Origin: Chitinophaga sp. Ak27
GTDB taxonomy: Bacteria > Bacteroidota > Bacteroidia > Chitinophagales > Chitinophagaceae
DNA length: 64,000 nt
NCBI RefSeq assembly: GCF_012726295.1
Contig: NZ_JABAOB010000001.1
Span: 992,001-1,056,000, forward strand
Direction: 5' to 3'
A model generated the notes under the pieces. The model did no database searches. It worked only from the letters and a program-made list of their open reading frames with translations, and was not told where the DNA came from. A program made the translations under genes and the position numbers. Shown piece after piece: positions 1 to 9,903 of the stretch; the first letter of the stretch is position 1, and every line of letters starts with the position of its first letter.

Positions 1-1742
1 ACGGCGTATGGAATGATGCAGGACTTACCTTAAAGATTAGGGTCCTTCCTCCTTTCTGGAAAACCTGGCCTGCTTTCCTGTGTTATGTGTTACTGATCAT
101 AGGCGCCTTGTTACTGGCCCGCCGGATCATCCTGGAGCGGGAAAGGCTGAAGTTCCGGATGGCGCAGCAAACCCAGGAAGCGGCACGCATGCATGAACTG
201 GATAGCCTGAAAATACGCTTCTTCACAAATGTGAGCCATGAATTCAGAACCCCGCTCAGTCTCATTATTACTCCCCTGGAAAAAATCATCAAACAAACCG
301 CGGAGGCGCCGTTAAGATCCCAGCTGGAGCTGATGCAACGGAATGCACGGCGGCTGCTGAGCCTCGTTAACCAGTTGCTCGACTTCCGTAAAATGGAAGT
401 ACAAGAAATAAAACTGCATACCGGCGAGGGAGATATCATCAGCTTTTTAAGGGAGCTCACTGGTTCCTTTTCAGACCTCTCCGATAAAAAGCATATCTCG
501 CTTACCTTTCAGAGCAATGTACAGGAATTGAAGATGCTGTATGATGCGGACAAAATAGAAAAGATTCTCTTTAACCTGCTTTCCAATGCCTTCAAGTTTA
601 CCCCGGAAGACGGGGCCATTGGTGTGCAGGTACAGTACCGGGAATCCGATGCGCAGTTGGAAATAGCGGTAAAGGATAACGGTATTGGGATTCCGCTGGA
701 AAAGCAGGACCATATCTTCGAACGTTTCTTTCAGCATGATTTGCCCGCCTCTGTGGTGAACCAGGGCAGCGGTATTGGCTTATCCATTACCAAAGAGTTT
801 GTGAAAATGCATGGAGGCAATATCAGCGTAGACAGTGCACCGGAAATGGGCAGCTGTTTTACCGTAGTATTGCCGGTGAAGGCCGTTACTCCTGCTGTTG
901 CCGGCGCTATGGAGGAAACCATCCGCACACAGCAGGCTGCACTTGCTGTAGCAGCGCCGGTGAACAACAGCAAAAAGCCGGTAGTATTGTTGGTGGAGGA
1001 TAATGAAGATTTTCGTTTTTACCTGAAAGATAACCTGTCGCAATATTTCCAGATCCTGGAAGCCGAAAACGGGTTAGTAGCCTGGAAACTGTTGCAGCAA
1101 ACCCTCCCCCACTTAATCGTCAGCGATATTTCCATGCCCGAAATGGACGGCCTGGAACTTTGTAAAAAAGTGAGGGCCCAACAACGTACTACCCACCTGC
1201 CGGTAGTATTACTCACCGCCCGGGCGGAAGAGGTCCAACAGCTGGAGGCCCTGGAAACAGGTGCATCAGATTATATTACCAAGCCTTTTAATTTTGAGGT
1301 ATTATTATCGCGACTCCGCAATATTATCTCCCAACAAACCTCCTTGCGGAAAACCTTCCAGCAGCATATAGAAGCCAATCCCAGTGAGATTGCCATTTCT
1401 TCTGCCGATGAGCAATTTATTCAGCAGGCCTTGCAGATCGTAGAGAAAAACATTTCCAATCCTGACTTCTCTGTGGAGGAACTAAGCCGGGCGTTGTTTA
1501 TGAGCCGTGTATCTGTTTACAAGAAAATACTGGCGCTCACCGGACGATCACCGATTGAGTTTATCCGGAGTATAAGGTTGAAGCGCGCCGTTCAACTGTT
1601 GGAAAAAAGCCAGCTCACTGTAGCCGAAGTAGCCTATGAGGTAGGATTCAACAACCCCAAATATTTCACCCGTTACTTTAAGATGGAATATAATGTACTG
1701 CCATCGCAGTATAAAGCAGAGAGCATAAAGCGGAAAGCATAA
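1..1742 (+). CDS. Hybrid two-component system regulator (HTCS), 3' part
   Basis: The reading frame is open from base 3, so the protein begins outside the window; the GTG at 87 lies inside the transmembrane segment and is not a start. Visible in order: the end of a Y_Y_Y-type sensor domain (PPFWKTW), one membrane helix, a histidine kinase (phospho-His in FFTNVSHEFRTP, ATP-binding N-box NLLSNAFKFTP, DNGIGIP, GSGIGL), a receiver (VEDNEDF, phospho-Asp in SDISMPEMDG, Lys in YITKPF) and an AraC-type helix-turn-helix that ends the protein. HTCS proteins sense a periplasmic oligosaccharide and switch on the neighbouring PUL, which here is the GH31/SusC/SusD set just downstream. The missing N-terminus is expected to hold the beta-propeller sensor. 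The last four codons lie in a long palindrome. Confidence 0.95.
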   Translation, partial: GVWNDAGLTLKIRVLPPFWKTWPAFLCYVLLIIGALLLARRIILERERLKFRMAQQTQEAARMHELDSLKIRFFTNVSHEFRTPLSLIITPLEKIIKQTAEAPLRSQLELMQRNARRLLSLVNQLLDFRKMEVQEIKLHTGEGDIISFLRELTGSFSDLSDKKHISLTFQSNVQELKMLYDADKIEKILFNLLSNAFKFTPEDGAIGVQVQYRESDAQLEIAVKDNGIGIPLEKQDHIFERFFQHDLPASVVNQGSGIGLSITKEFVKMHGGNISVDSAPEMGSCFTVVLPVKAVTPAVAGAMEETIRTQQAALAVAAPVNNSKKPVVLLVEDNEDFRFYLKDNLSQYFQILEAENGLVAWKLLQQTLPHLIVSDISMPEMDGLELCKKVRAQQRTTHLPVVLLTARAEEVQQLEALETGASDYITKPFNFEVLLSRLRNIISQQTSLRKTFQQHIEANPSEIAISSADEQFIQQALQIVEKNISNPDFSVEELSRALFMSRVSVYKKILALTGRSPIEFIRSIRLKRAVQLLEKSQLTVAEVAYEVGFNNPKYFTRYFKMEYNVLPSQYKAESIKRKA

Positions 1743-1811
1743 AGCTATTGTAGCGAATGACTAGCGAATGATAAAATTGTTATTCGCTACAATAGCTTTA
1801 TGCTTTCCGCT
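1729..1811. repeat. Long perfect palindrome, repeat family copy 1
   Basis: Two perfect 30-base arms, 1729-1758 and 1782-1811, enclose a 23-base loop. The arm contains AAAGCTATTGTAGCGAAT. It shares most of its sequence with the palindrome at 52116-52223, which carries a 6-base insert (CAAAAG) in the middle of each arm. The left arm overlaps the last codons and stop of the HTCS gene. It may act as a terminator (TCTTTT follows the right arm). It may also be a dispersed REP-like element; having two related copies favours that. Confidence 0.85.
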
Positions 1812-1907
1812 CTTTTAAAACAAATCTACCCTATCAAATAACGAAAGACGTCCCCTGGCAACGGGGGACAATAGATAATTTTGCCCCGGAAACTATTATA
1901 TCTGTCT

Positions 1908-2012
1908 ATGTTCAAGCACAATTTTAAGAAGAGCAACCGTTTGTATCTATTAATAGAGATCATCCTGTATGGTTTGATTACCGCATCACTCATTGGCTTG
2001 TTTCTGCTGTAA
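1908..2012 (+). CDS. Possible 34-residue membrane miniprotein
   Basis: An ATG frame of 34 codons encodes a basic N-terminus (MFKHNFKKSNR) followed by one hydrophobic helix reaching the C-terminus (ending in GLFLL). This is a plausible single-span inner-membrane miniprotein with its N-terminus in the cytoplasm. A TAATTTTG sequence at 1876-1883 fits the Bacteroidota -7 element, about 24 bases before the ATG. There is no clear -33 box. I do not recognise a family, and a chance frame cannot be excluded. Confidence 0.4.
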   Translation: MFKHNFKKSNRLYLLIEIILYGLITASLIGLFLL

Positions 2013-2259
2013 CCTATTTAAAATCAATCGCTCGCATTTTCCCGGATTAACATTTTATACCCAGTTACCTATCATTATGTTACCTCGCAGGGGGAACAGA
2101 TTAACATAATCGCCCCACATCTAAAACATACCCGTACCCTATGAATCCGGGGGGCCATTTACTTTTGTTTCCACACGTTTTGAGTAACCACGTTTTGGAA
2201 AAAGGCCATTTACCTATCACCAACAACCACGTTCAATCAAGGAAAAATCAAGTCAAGTT
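2013..2259 (+). promoter_or_regulatory. Leader/control region of the GH31 PUL
   Basis: The gap before the GH31 gene holds a candidate -7 element, TACTTTTG at 2160-2167, with no convincing -33 partner. It also has repeated motifs: CACGTTTTG at 2174-2182 and 2189-2197 (15-base period) and CACGTTCAA at 2228-2236. A related CACGTTCAC lies at 5168-5176, directly before the SusC start. GGCCATTTAC also occurs twice. The CACGTT repeats are candidate HTCS contacts, although their position after the -7 box argues against a simple activator site. Confidence 0.35.
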
Positions 2260-5106
2260 ATGCAGACAAAGAGGGCGATACCGATTGTACTTGCCACACT
2301 TCTTACCACGGGATGTTTTGCCAGCCAGGTAGATAAACTATCAGATGGTATAGTTGTACATTTAAAACAACCCGCCCGTAATGGCGCGAGGCAGATAAAA
2401 TTACAGGTGGTTTCAGATAAGGTGATTCACGTAACCGCTACCCCTGGCGAAAGTTTCCAGGGAGCCCCGAGCCTCATGGCCGTTAATAAACAGGGCCATT
2501 CCATTCAATGGGATGCGGCAGAGAGCACAGATAATGTAACCCTCAGCACCGCCAGCCTCATCGCCACCGTAGGCCTGCATACAGGAGAAGTGCGTTTCTC
2601 TGATAAGGCAGGTCATGTTATACTACAAGAGCAACGCGGCGGAGGTAAAACTTTTACCCCGGTTACTATCGATCAGCAATCTTTATATAAAATACAGCAG
2701 GTATTTGAATCGCCCGCCGACGAAGCTTTTTATGGGCTGGGGCAACATCAGACCGGGGTAATGAACTACAAAAACCAGGATGTAGACCTTACCCAGTACA
2801 ACTCTGTGGCGGCGGTGCCTTTTGTGATATCTAACCATAACTACGGTATTCTATGGGATAACTATTCCATTACCCGTTTTGGCGATGACCGGCCTTACCA
2901 GCAAATGTCAGCTTTACACTTAGTCTCTGCGGAGGGTAAGCCGGGAGGCTTTACTGCTACTTATGGCGACCGGTATAACAATACAGTGTACGTTAAAAAG
3001 ACCGAAGATAAAATAGACTATGAGTTCCTGGACCGGCTGAGCGCCTTACCGGCGGCGTTCCCGATGGTAGAAGGGAAGGTGACCTGGGAAGGCACGGTGA
3101 CTCCTGATGCCAGCGGCGACTACAAATTTTTCATGACTACTTCCGGTTATACCAAAGTATGGATCAATGGGCAGCTGAAACTGGACAGGTGGCGAGAAAG
3201 TTGGAATCCCGGCGCCTCCGTTTTCCGGGAAACGTTGAAAAAGGGACAGCCTGCCACTGTTAAAGTAGAATGGATTCCAGAAACATCCCAGTCGTTCATC
3301 TCCCTTAAATTCCTTGCTCCTGATCCGGCAGCTACCGATAAAATGAAGCTCAGTTCCGAAGCTGCCGAAAGAATTGACTACTATTTCATGTATGGTAAAA
3401 ACATGGATGAAGTGATCAGTGGATACCGGCAGGTAACCGGCAAGGCTACTATGATTCCACGTTGGGCACTCGGTTTTTGGCAAAGCCGGGAACGCTACAA
3501 AACGCAGGCGGAGATTGAAAATACTGTGGCGGAGTTCCGCAAAAGACAGATTCCTATCGACAACATTGTGCTTGACTGGAGCTATTGGAAGCAGGATGAA
3601 TGGGGAAGCCAGCAGTTTGACCCGGCCCGCTTCCCTGACCCGGCGGGTATGATTAAACGTTTGCACGAACAGTATCATACCAACTTTATGATATCGGTAT
3701 GGCCCAAATTTTACGAGGGGATCGATAATTACAAGTTGTTTGACAGTAAAAACTGGCTGTACAAACAGAACATCAAAAACAGGCAGCGCGACTGGATTGG
3801 TAACGGGTACGTATCTACGTTTTATGATGCGTTTAATCCCGAAGCGCGGCGGCTGTTCTGGAGCCTGATCAACAAAAACCTGTTTAGCAAAGGTGTAGAC
3901 GCGTGGTGGCTGGATGCCACTGAACCGGATATTTTATCCAATTCCTCCATTGAAGTGAGGAAAACACTGATGAATCCAACCGCACTTGGATCATCTACGC
4001 AATACTTCAATACCTATGCGCTGGTAAATGCCAAAGGTATTTACGAAGGGCAGCGGTCGGTGAAGCCTGATCAACGGGTATTTATCCTCACCCGATCCGC
4101 CTATGCGGGGTTGCAGCGCTATGCTGCCGCCACCTGGAGCGGGGATATTGCCGCCACTTTTGAAGAGCTGGGTAGGCAAATACCTGCGGGTCTGAACTTT
4201 TGTATGTCGGGCTTGCCTTACTGGACCACTGATATAGGCGGTTTTTTTGTAGAAGATAAATATGATAAGCCCAATCCACAAGGCGCAGCATTGGAAGAGT
4301 GGAGAGAATTAAATACCCGTTGGTTCCAGTATGGCGCTTTTTGCCCCTTGTTCCGGTCACACGGGCAATACCCTTACCGCGAGATGTATAATATAGCGCC
4401 CGACAGCAGCGCTGCGTACCGGTCGATGCTGTATTACGATCAGTTGCGCTACCGCTTGCTGCCCTATATCTATTCATTGGCAGGCAGTACTTACCATCAC
4501 GACTATACGATTATGCGCGGGCTGGCCATGGATTATGGCCAGGATACAGCGGTGTTGGGAATCCGTGATCAGTATATGTTTGGGCCTTCGCTGCTGGTAA
4601 ATCCTGTTACCCATTACCAAGCACGTAGCCGGGAATTGTATCTGCCGATGGGTAATGGCTGGTATGACTTCTACACTGGGCAATACCAGCCGGGCGGGCG
4701 GCATATACAAGCCGATGCGCCTTTATCACGGATGCCTTTGTATGTAAAGGAAGGCGCGATCCTGCCGGTTGGCCCTGCGTTGCAATATACCAGCGAGCGG
4801 CCTGCCGACACCATCCGCCTGTACGTGTATACCGGTAAAGATGGGAATTTTACCCTTTATGAAGATGAAACCAATAACTATCAATACGAGAAAGGCGCTT
4901 ACAGCCAGATTAGCTTTCAGTGGGATGACGCTGCACAAACGCTCCGCATAGGACAACGGGAAGGCAGCTTCCCCGGCATGCTGCAGCAGCGGTACTTCGA
5001 GGTAGTATTTGTAAGTAAGCAACAGCCCGGAGGGCCCGACAATCAGCAAATAGCAGGTAAAATGATAACATATAATGGAATAGCAAAAACGGTCCGGGCC
5101 TTCTGA
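2260..5106 (+). CDS. GH31 alpha-glycosidase lipoprotein with PA14 insert (alpha-xylosidase-like)
   Basis: A 948-residue enzyme with a lipoprotein signal (LLTTGC), so probably anchored to a membrane. An N-terminal beta domain is interrupted by a PA14 domain at about residues 255-350 and followed by the GH31 barrel. The nucleophile is Asp552 in WWLDATEPD and the acid/base is Asp629 in WSGDIAATFEELG. GH31 enzymes with a PA14 insert include characterised alpha-xylosidases acting on xyloglucan oligosaccharides, and alpha-glucosidases also occur in the family; I cannot tell them apart here. The gene lies between the HTCS regulator and SusC, 70 bases before the latter, and is probably the first gene of the PUL transcript. 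The start at 2260 is set by the signal peptide. Confidence 0.93.
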   Translation: MQTKRAIPIVLATLLTTGCFASQVDKLSDGIVVHLKQPARNGARQIKLQVVSDKVIHVTATPGESFQGAPSLMAVNKQGHSIQWDAAESTDNVTLSTASLIATVGLHTGEVRFSDKAGHVILQEQRGGGKTFTPVTIDQQSLYKIQQVFESPADEAFYGLGQHQTGVMNYKNQDVDLTQYNSVAAVPFVISNHNYGILWDNYSITRFGDDRPYQQMSALHLVSAEGKPGGFTATYGDRYNNTVYVKKTEDKIDYEFLDRLSALPAAFPMVEGKVTWEGTVTPDASGDYKFFMTTSGYTKVWINGQLKLDRWRESWNPGASVFRETLKKGQPATVKVEWIPETSQSFISLKFLAPDPAATDKMKLSSEAAERIDYYFMYGKNMDEVISGYRQVTGKATMIPRWALGFWQSRERYKTQAEIENTVAEFRKRQIPIDNIVLDWSYWKQDEWGSQQFDPARFPDPAGMIKRLHEQYHTNFMISVWPKFYEGIDNYKLFDSKNWLYKQNIKNRQRDWIGNGYVSTFYDAFNPEARRLFWSLINKNLFSKGVDAWWLDATEPDILSNSSIEVRKTLMNPTALGSSTQYFNTYALVNAKGIYEGQRSVKPDQRVFILTRSAYAGLQRYAAATWSGDIAATFEELGRQIPAGLNFCMSGLPYWTTDIGGFFVEDKYDKPNPQGAALEEWRELNTRWFQYGAFCPLFRSHGQYPYREMYNIAPDSSAAYRSMLYYDQLRYRLLPYIYSLAGSTYHHDYTIMRGLAMDYGQDTAVLGIRDQYMFGPSLLVNPVTHYQARSRELYLPMGNGWYDFYTGQYQPGGRHIQADAPLSRMPLYVKEGAILPVGPALQYTSERPADTIRLYVYTGKDGNFTLYEDETNNYQYEKGAYSQISFQWDDAAQTLRIGQREGSFPGMLQQRYFEVVFVSKQQPGGPDNQQIAGKMITYNGIAKTVRAF

Positions 5107-5176
5107 CCTGGACCATTCTTCCATCAAAAAAACATTTACTGTCTGTTCACTTTTTAGCCTAATAAAACACGTTCAC

Positions 5177-8100
5177 ATGAAAAACAGGTACGCCATCAGC
5201 AATTTTATTCCGCGGCAGTATGTCTTACGGGCGATTGCTGTCTGCAGTTTAGCGGCTACTGCTCCACCCGCGTTATTGGCCTCCGTTGCTAACAGCAGCG
5301 CCTATACGCATGTTATAAAACAAACCGTTACCGGCAAGGTATTGGGCGCCAAAGATGGCGCGCCGCTCCCCGGGGTTAATATAGTAGTAAAAGGTACCGC
5401 CCGTGGTACCGTCACCAACGTCAATGGACTATTCACACTAGAAGCCGATGCCGGCGAAATACTGGTAATTTCCCTGGTAGGTTATACCAGGCAGGAAGTG
5501 CCGGTTACCGTGGGAGGCCCGATGACCATCCGCCTGCAATCGAGCGCCACTGGCCTGGATGAGCTGGTGGTAGTAGGTTATGGCGTGCAAAAGAAGAAAG
5601 TAGTTACCGGCGCCACCGTTCACCTGAACAACGATGACCTGATCAAGAATCATAGTGTTAGTCTTGAGCAATCGTTACAGGGACAGGCCCCGGGTGTACA
5701 GGTAACGGCTAACTCCGGCCAGCCCGGCGACCCGATGAAGTTTACCATCCGTGGTATAGGCACTAATGGCGATGCAAAACCGTTATTCATCGTAGACGGC
5801 TTCCCCGTGGAAGATATCGCCTATTTGAATCCTACTGATATCGCCAGTATTGATGTATTAAAAGATGCCGCTTCCGTAGCCATTTATGGTACCCGCGCTG
5901 CAAATGGGCTGGTGATGATCACCACCAAAAAAGGAAAAGCCGGCAAAGTAAGCGTAACATTTGATGCGTCTTATGGGTTGCAGAACCCTGCTAAAAAGCT
6001 GGACCTGCTCAATGCGAAGCAATATGCCAACATTATGAATGAAGCGGCCATTAACTCAGGCTCCGTGCCTATCTACTCCGCAGATTCCATTGCCAAGATG
6101 GGCGAAGGCACCGACTGGCAAAAAGCAGCCACGCTTCGTAATGCACCCATCCAGCAATACAGCCTGGGATTTTCCGGTGGTAATGAACGTTCGATTTATT
6201 CCTCTTCCCTCTCCTACCAGGGGCAACAAGGAATTATGGGACTACCCGGCAGGTCTAACTTTGAAAGAACATCTTTCCGTATTAACTCAGAGCATAAGTT
6301 GTATAAAGATGTAATTAAAACCGGGGAGAATTTAACGTATACCCACACACGTCAACGGGGAATCGGTACCGGCAATATCTATAACAACTCCATCCGCGGG
6401 CTGTTAAATGCCAATCCAACTTTCCCCGTATACAATGCCGATGGCAGCTATGGTAAATCGGCCTACGCAGATGAAATTAACCCGATTGGCGGTATCGATT
6501 ACCTGCAAAACAATAAAACTATCATCGATCGTATCATCGGCGATATCTATGCAGAAGCTACGCTGATCAAGGGATTGACCCTACGCACTGATTTCGGCGC
6601 GGATATCTCCTATAACTATGTGAATTCATTTATCCCGGTATATAACCTGGGTACCAATAACAGCAGTACCCACTCACAGGCCAGTCAGGCTATTTACCGC
6701 AACCTTACCTGGAACTGGGATAACACCCTCACCTACCAGTTGAATGTCGGTAAAAATAACCTGAATGTAATGGTAGGTACCACCGCTAAGAAGTATGAAG
6801 GATATAATGTAGGTGGCAGCAAATCGGACCTTATCATTCCCGACTTTGATCACGCCATCATCAGCAATGGGACCAACGAAGATACCCGTAAAGTATTTGG
6901 TACGCGGAGCATGAATGCCCTGCAGTCTTACTTTGGAAGAATCTTTTATAACTACGATGAAAAATACCTGTTGACCGCCACCCTTCGCCGGGATGGGTCC
7001 ACGAAATTTGGCGCAGATAACCGTTATGGATACTTTCCTTCCTTTTCCGTAGGATGGATTGCCACCAATGAAAACTTCCTGCGTGATATTTCCTGGCTGA
7101 ACTTCCTGAAGATCCGTGGTGGATGGGGGCAAAATGGCAGCGACCGGATCGACGATTTCCGCTACCTGGCAACCATTAACTCCACTTACCGCGACTATTA
7201 CTTCAATGGCGTGAAAGCCGTGGGCGCCGCTCCCGACAAAATTCCCAATCCCCGCTTACGCTGGGAAGCATCGGAACAAACGGACATAGGATTTGATGCG
7301 ACGTTGTTTAAAAATCTGAACATCACCTTTGACTGGTACAAGAAGAGTACCCGCGATTGGCTGGTAACCGCGCCCATCCCGGATATCGTAGGTACCGGCG
7401 CACCTACCATCAATGGGGGTAATATTGAAAACAAAGGGATAGAATTGGGTATCAACTACCATCACAAATTTGGTGAAGTGAATATTGGTATTGGTGGTAA
7501 TATTTCCTTCAATAAAAACACCGTATTGCAGATCCCTAACCAGGAAGGTGTATTGCATCCGTCTTATAACGGGGTATTGGCTTCCAATATGGATGAATAC
7601 TTCCGGGCACAGAATGGGATGCCTATCGGCTTCTTCTATGGCCTCAAAACAGCCGGTATTTTCCAGAACCAGGCAGAAATTGATGCTTATACCGGTAAAA
7701 ACGGTCAGAAGATACAGCCAAATGCACAGCCTGGCGATGTACGTTTTGTAGACATGAACGGTGATGGCATCATTACCGGCGATGATAAAACCAAGGTAGG
7801 CGATCCGAATCCAAAACAAACATATGGAATGTCTTTGTCTGCCGACTGGAGAGGCTTTGACCTGTCGGTATTGCTCAGCGGTGTGGGCGGCAATGATATC
7901 GTAGATGGTACCCGCGCTTACGACCGTTATATTAACAACTATACTACGGCCATCTTTGACCGCTGGCATGGAGAAGGTACTTCTAACTACCTGCCCCGTG
8001 TTACCCAAAACAACGAGCCTAACCAGAACTATACCCGCTTCTCTGACCTGTATGTACACAACGGGGCATTCCTGCGTATCAAGAGTATCAACCTGGGCTA

Positions 8101-8305
8101 CGACCTGAAGAGGACATTACTGAAACGCCTGCCTATGCAGCAGTTAAGGCTCTATGTTTCCGGTTTGAATGTGTTTACGTTTACACATTACCGTGGCCTG
8201 GATCCTGAAGTTGGTTATGGTATAGATCCCTGGTCTTCCGGAACTGACCTCGGTTATTTCCCACAGCCCAGAACTATTTTATTCGGTCTTAATGTTAAAT
8301 TCTAA
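5177..8305 (+). CDS. SusC-like TonB-dependent outer-membrane transporter
   Basis: A 1042-residue protein that imports oligosaccharides across the outer membrane using TonB energy. In order: signal peptide, a carboxypeptidase-like (CarboxypepD_reg) domain at about residues 50-115 with the SLVGY signature, a DELVVVGYG TonB-box region, a plug domain (TIRGIG, PLFIVDGFP) and a long beta-barrel ending in phenylalanine (LNVKF). There is no STN domain, as expected for an HTCS-controlled SusC. Its SusD partner starts 12 bases after the stop. Upstream, CACGTTCAC abuts the ATG. Confidence 0.96.
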   Translation: MKNRYAISNFIPRQYVLRAIAVCSLAATAPPALLASVANSSAYTHVIKQTVTGKVLGAKDGAPLPGVNIVVKGTARGTVTNVNGLFTLEADAGEILVISLVGYTRQEVPVTVGGPMTIRLQSSATGLDELVVVGYGVQKKKVVTGATVHLNNDDLIKNHSVSLEQSLQGQAPGVQVTANSGQPGDPMKFTIRGIGTNGDAKPLFIVDGFPVEDIAYLNPTDIASIDVLKDAASVAIYGTRAANGLVMITTKKGKAGKVSVTFDASYGLQNPAKKLDLLNAKQYANIMNEAAINSGSVPIYSADSIAKMGEGTDWQKAATLRNAPIQQYSLGFSGGNERSIYSSSLSYQGQQGIMGLPGRSNFERTSFRINSEHKLYKDVIKTGENLTYTHTRQRGIGTGNIYNNSIRGLLNANPTFPVYNADGSYGKSAYADEINPIGGIDYLQNNKTIIDRIIGDIYAEATLIKGLTLRTDFGADISYNYVNSFIPVYNLGTNNSSTHSQASQAIYRNLTWNWDNTLTYQLNVGKNNLNVMVGTTAKKYEGYNVGGSKSDLIIPDFDHAIISNGTNEDTRKVFGTRSMNALQSYFGRIFYNYDEKYLLTATLRRDGSTKFGADNRYGYFPSFSVGWIATNENFLRDISWLNFLKIRGGWGQNGSDRIDDFRYLATINSTYRDYYFNGVKAVGAAPDKIPNPRLRWEASEQTDIGFDATLFKNLNITFDWYKKSTRDWLVTAPIPDIVGTGAPTINGGNIENKGIELGINYHHKFGEVNIGIGGNISFNKNTVLQIPNQEGVLHPSYNGVLASNMDEYFRAQNGMPIGFFYGLKTAGIFQNQAEIDAYTGKNGQKIQPNAQPGDVRFVDMNGDGIITGDDKTKVGDPNPKQTYGMSLSADWRGFDLSVLLSGVGGNDIVDGTRAYDRYINNYTTAIFDRWHGEGTSNYLPRVTQNNEPNQNYTRFSDLYVHNGAFLRIKSINLGYDLKRTLLKRLPMQQLRLYVSGLNVFTFTHYRGLDPEVGYGIDPWSSGTDLGYFPQPRTILFGLNVKF

Positions 8306-8317
8306 ACCCGGGCAATC

Positions 8318-9877
8318 ATGAAAAAGATACTTGCAGCGATTATAATAACAGGGGTAATGAGTTCCTGCGGAAAGAAATTCCTGGAAACATTGCCGATTAA
8401 TACGATCACAGAAGAAGATTTTTATAAAACACCTACCGATGCCTACCAGGGATTGGTGGCTGCTTATAGTGTATTGAACTGGGATGGCTTTGGTAACATT
8501 GCCCTTACTTCCGAAATCGCCTCAGACAACTGTTTTGGCGGCGGTGGCGCCTCTGATAACGGCTGGATCCAATGGGACAAAAGCCTGCGGATGACCGATC
8601 AGAACAGCAATGCCTGGAAGAAATACTACACTGGTATTTATCGCGCTAATAAATTTTTACAAAAGGTAGATGGCGTAAACTTTAAAGGCGACGATGCTAC
8701 GAAGAAGCGTTACATCGCAGAAGCGCATTTTCTCCGGGCTTATTTTTACTTCGACCTGGTACGGATGTTTGGCCATGTGCCGTTGATCACTACGCCGTTG
8801 GAGCCTGGCAACTATAGTGTGCCCCAGGCGAGCGCAGATAGTGTATATCATCTCATTGCCAGTGACCTGAAGCAGGCTGCTGCCGATCTTCCTGCTACGT
8901 CCTACAGCAGTATTCCTGCTGCTGAAAATGGGCGTGCCACCAAATGGGCCGCAGAAGCGTTATTAGGTCGTGTATTTCTCTATTATACCGGCTACTATAA
9001 CAAGCCTGATGTAGCTGGTGTAGTTACCCAGGCAGATGCCATTACTGCTATTGATGATGTGATTAACAACAGCGGCTACAGCCTGGTGCCTAAATACCAA
9101 AACCTGTTTCGTGCGTCAGCAGAAAGCAAGGAAGCCTATGCGGGGCAGAATAACCAGGAAGGCATTTTTACCATACAATTTACCTACCTGGGTTTAGGGG
9201 ATCAGAACCAGCAGAATGGTAACCGGGTACAGGTGATGATTGGTATACGCAGCCAGGTGCTGGGTCCTTACTATAAAGGCTGGGGCGGCGCTACGGTGAA
9301 TGAAAAGCTGTACCGTGCCTTCGCACCTGGCGATAGCAGACAGGCTGCTTCCATCATTTCTATTAACGCCGAAGGGTATACGAATACCTATGTAAAGGGA
9401 GATCAGGCGCAGTACACCGGGTTCTTCTGTAAAAAATATACGCCTTTAAAAGACGGTAATGCCGATGACCTGGGTGGTAGCTTCCAATGGGACAACTACG
9501 ATAATTTCATGGCCATTCGTTTTGCAGATGTGTTGTTGATGGGTGCGGAACTCAACCTGGGTAGCAATGTTGCCAAAGCGCAGGGGTATATTAACCGGGT
9601 GCGTGACCGTGCCTTCGGCGATCAAACGCATCGGATAACGCTCAGCAGCAAGGCGCAAATCATGGAAGAGCGCCGTTTGGAATTGTCGCTCGAAGGGTTG
9701 CGTTACTGGGATTTGCTAAGACAGGGCATGAGTGTAGCGAAGAACGCCATAGACAATACCGCTACCGATCCTGCCTTCAATATCAGTTTCAGGAGTGAAA
9801 CCAATGGTTTGTTTTCTATCCCTGAAACACAGATCAATTTGTCTAATGGTTCGCTGATACAAAATACCGGATGGTGA
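8318..9877 (+). CDS. SusD/RagB-like glycan-binding lipoprotein
   Basis: A 519-residue surface lipoprotein with a lipobox ending MSSC, followed by the SusD N-terminal pattern (KKFLETLPINTITEEDFY) and TPR-like helices (AEAHFLRAYFYFDLVRMFG). The C-terminus has EERRLELSLEGLRYWDLLRQG, typical of the SusD/RagB fold. SusD forms the lid of the SusC barrel and binds the incoming glycan. The gene lies directly after its SusC and before the small lipoprotein gene, with close spacing throughout, so they are very probably co-transcribed. Confidence 0.96.
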   Translation: MKKILAAIIITGVMSSCGKKFLETLPINTITEEDFYKTPTDAYQGLVAAYSVLNWDGFGNIALTSEIASDNCFGGGGASDNGWIQWDKSLRMTDQNSNAWKKYYTGIYRANKFLQKVDGVNFKGDDATKKRYIAEAHFLRAYFYFDLVRMFGHVPLITTPLEPGNYSVPQASADSVYHLIASDLKQAAADLPATSYSSIPAAENGRATKWAAEALLGRVFLYYTGYYNKPDVAGVVTQADAITAIDDVINNSGYSLVPKYQNLFRASAESKEAYAGQNNQEGIFTIQFTYLGLGDQNQQNGNRVQVMIGIRSQVLGPYYKGWGGATVNEKLYRAFAPGDSRQAASIISINAEGYTNTYVKGDQAQYTGFFCKKYTPLKDGNADDLGGSFQWDNYDNFMAIRFADVLLMGAELNLGSNVAKAQGYINRVRDRAFGDQTHRITLSSKAQIMEERRLELSLEGLRYWDLLRQGMSVAKNAIDNTATDPAFNISFRSETNGLFSIPETQINLSNGSLIQNTGW

Positions 9878-9903
9878 TACTGTTCACATTAAAATCTACC
9901 AAA

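Noticed and set aside
2141..2332. 63-codon frame overlapping the start of the GH31 gene
   Set aside because: It overlaps the signal peptide region in another frame and has no recognisable features.
3046..3678. 210-codon open frame opposite the GH31 gene
   Set aside because: It overlaps the PA14 and barrel regions of GH31 antisense and has no independent support.
7256..8059. 267-codon open frame opposite the first SusC gene
   Set aside because: The SusC frame is certain here, and the antisense product resembles no known family.
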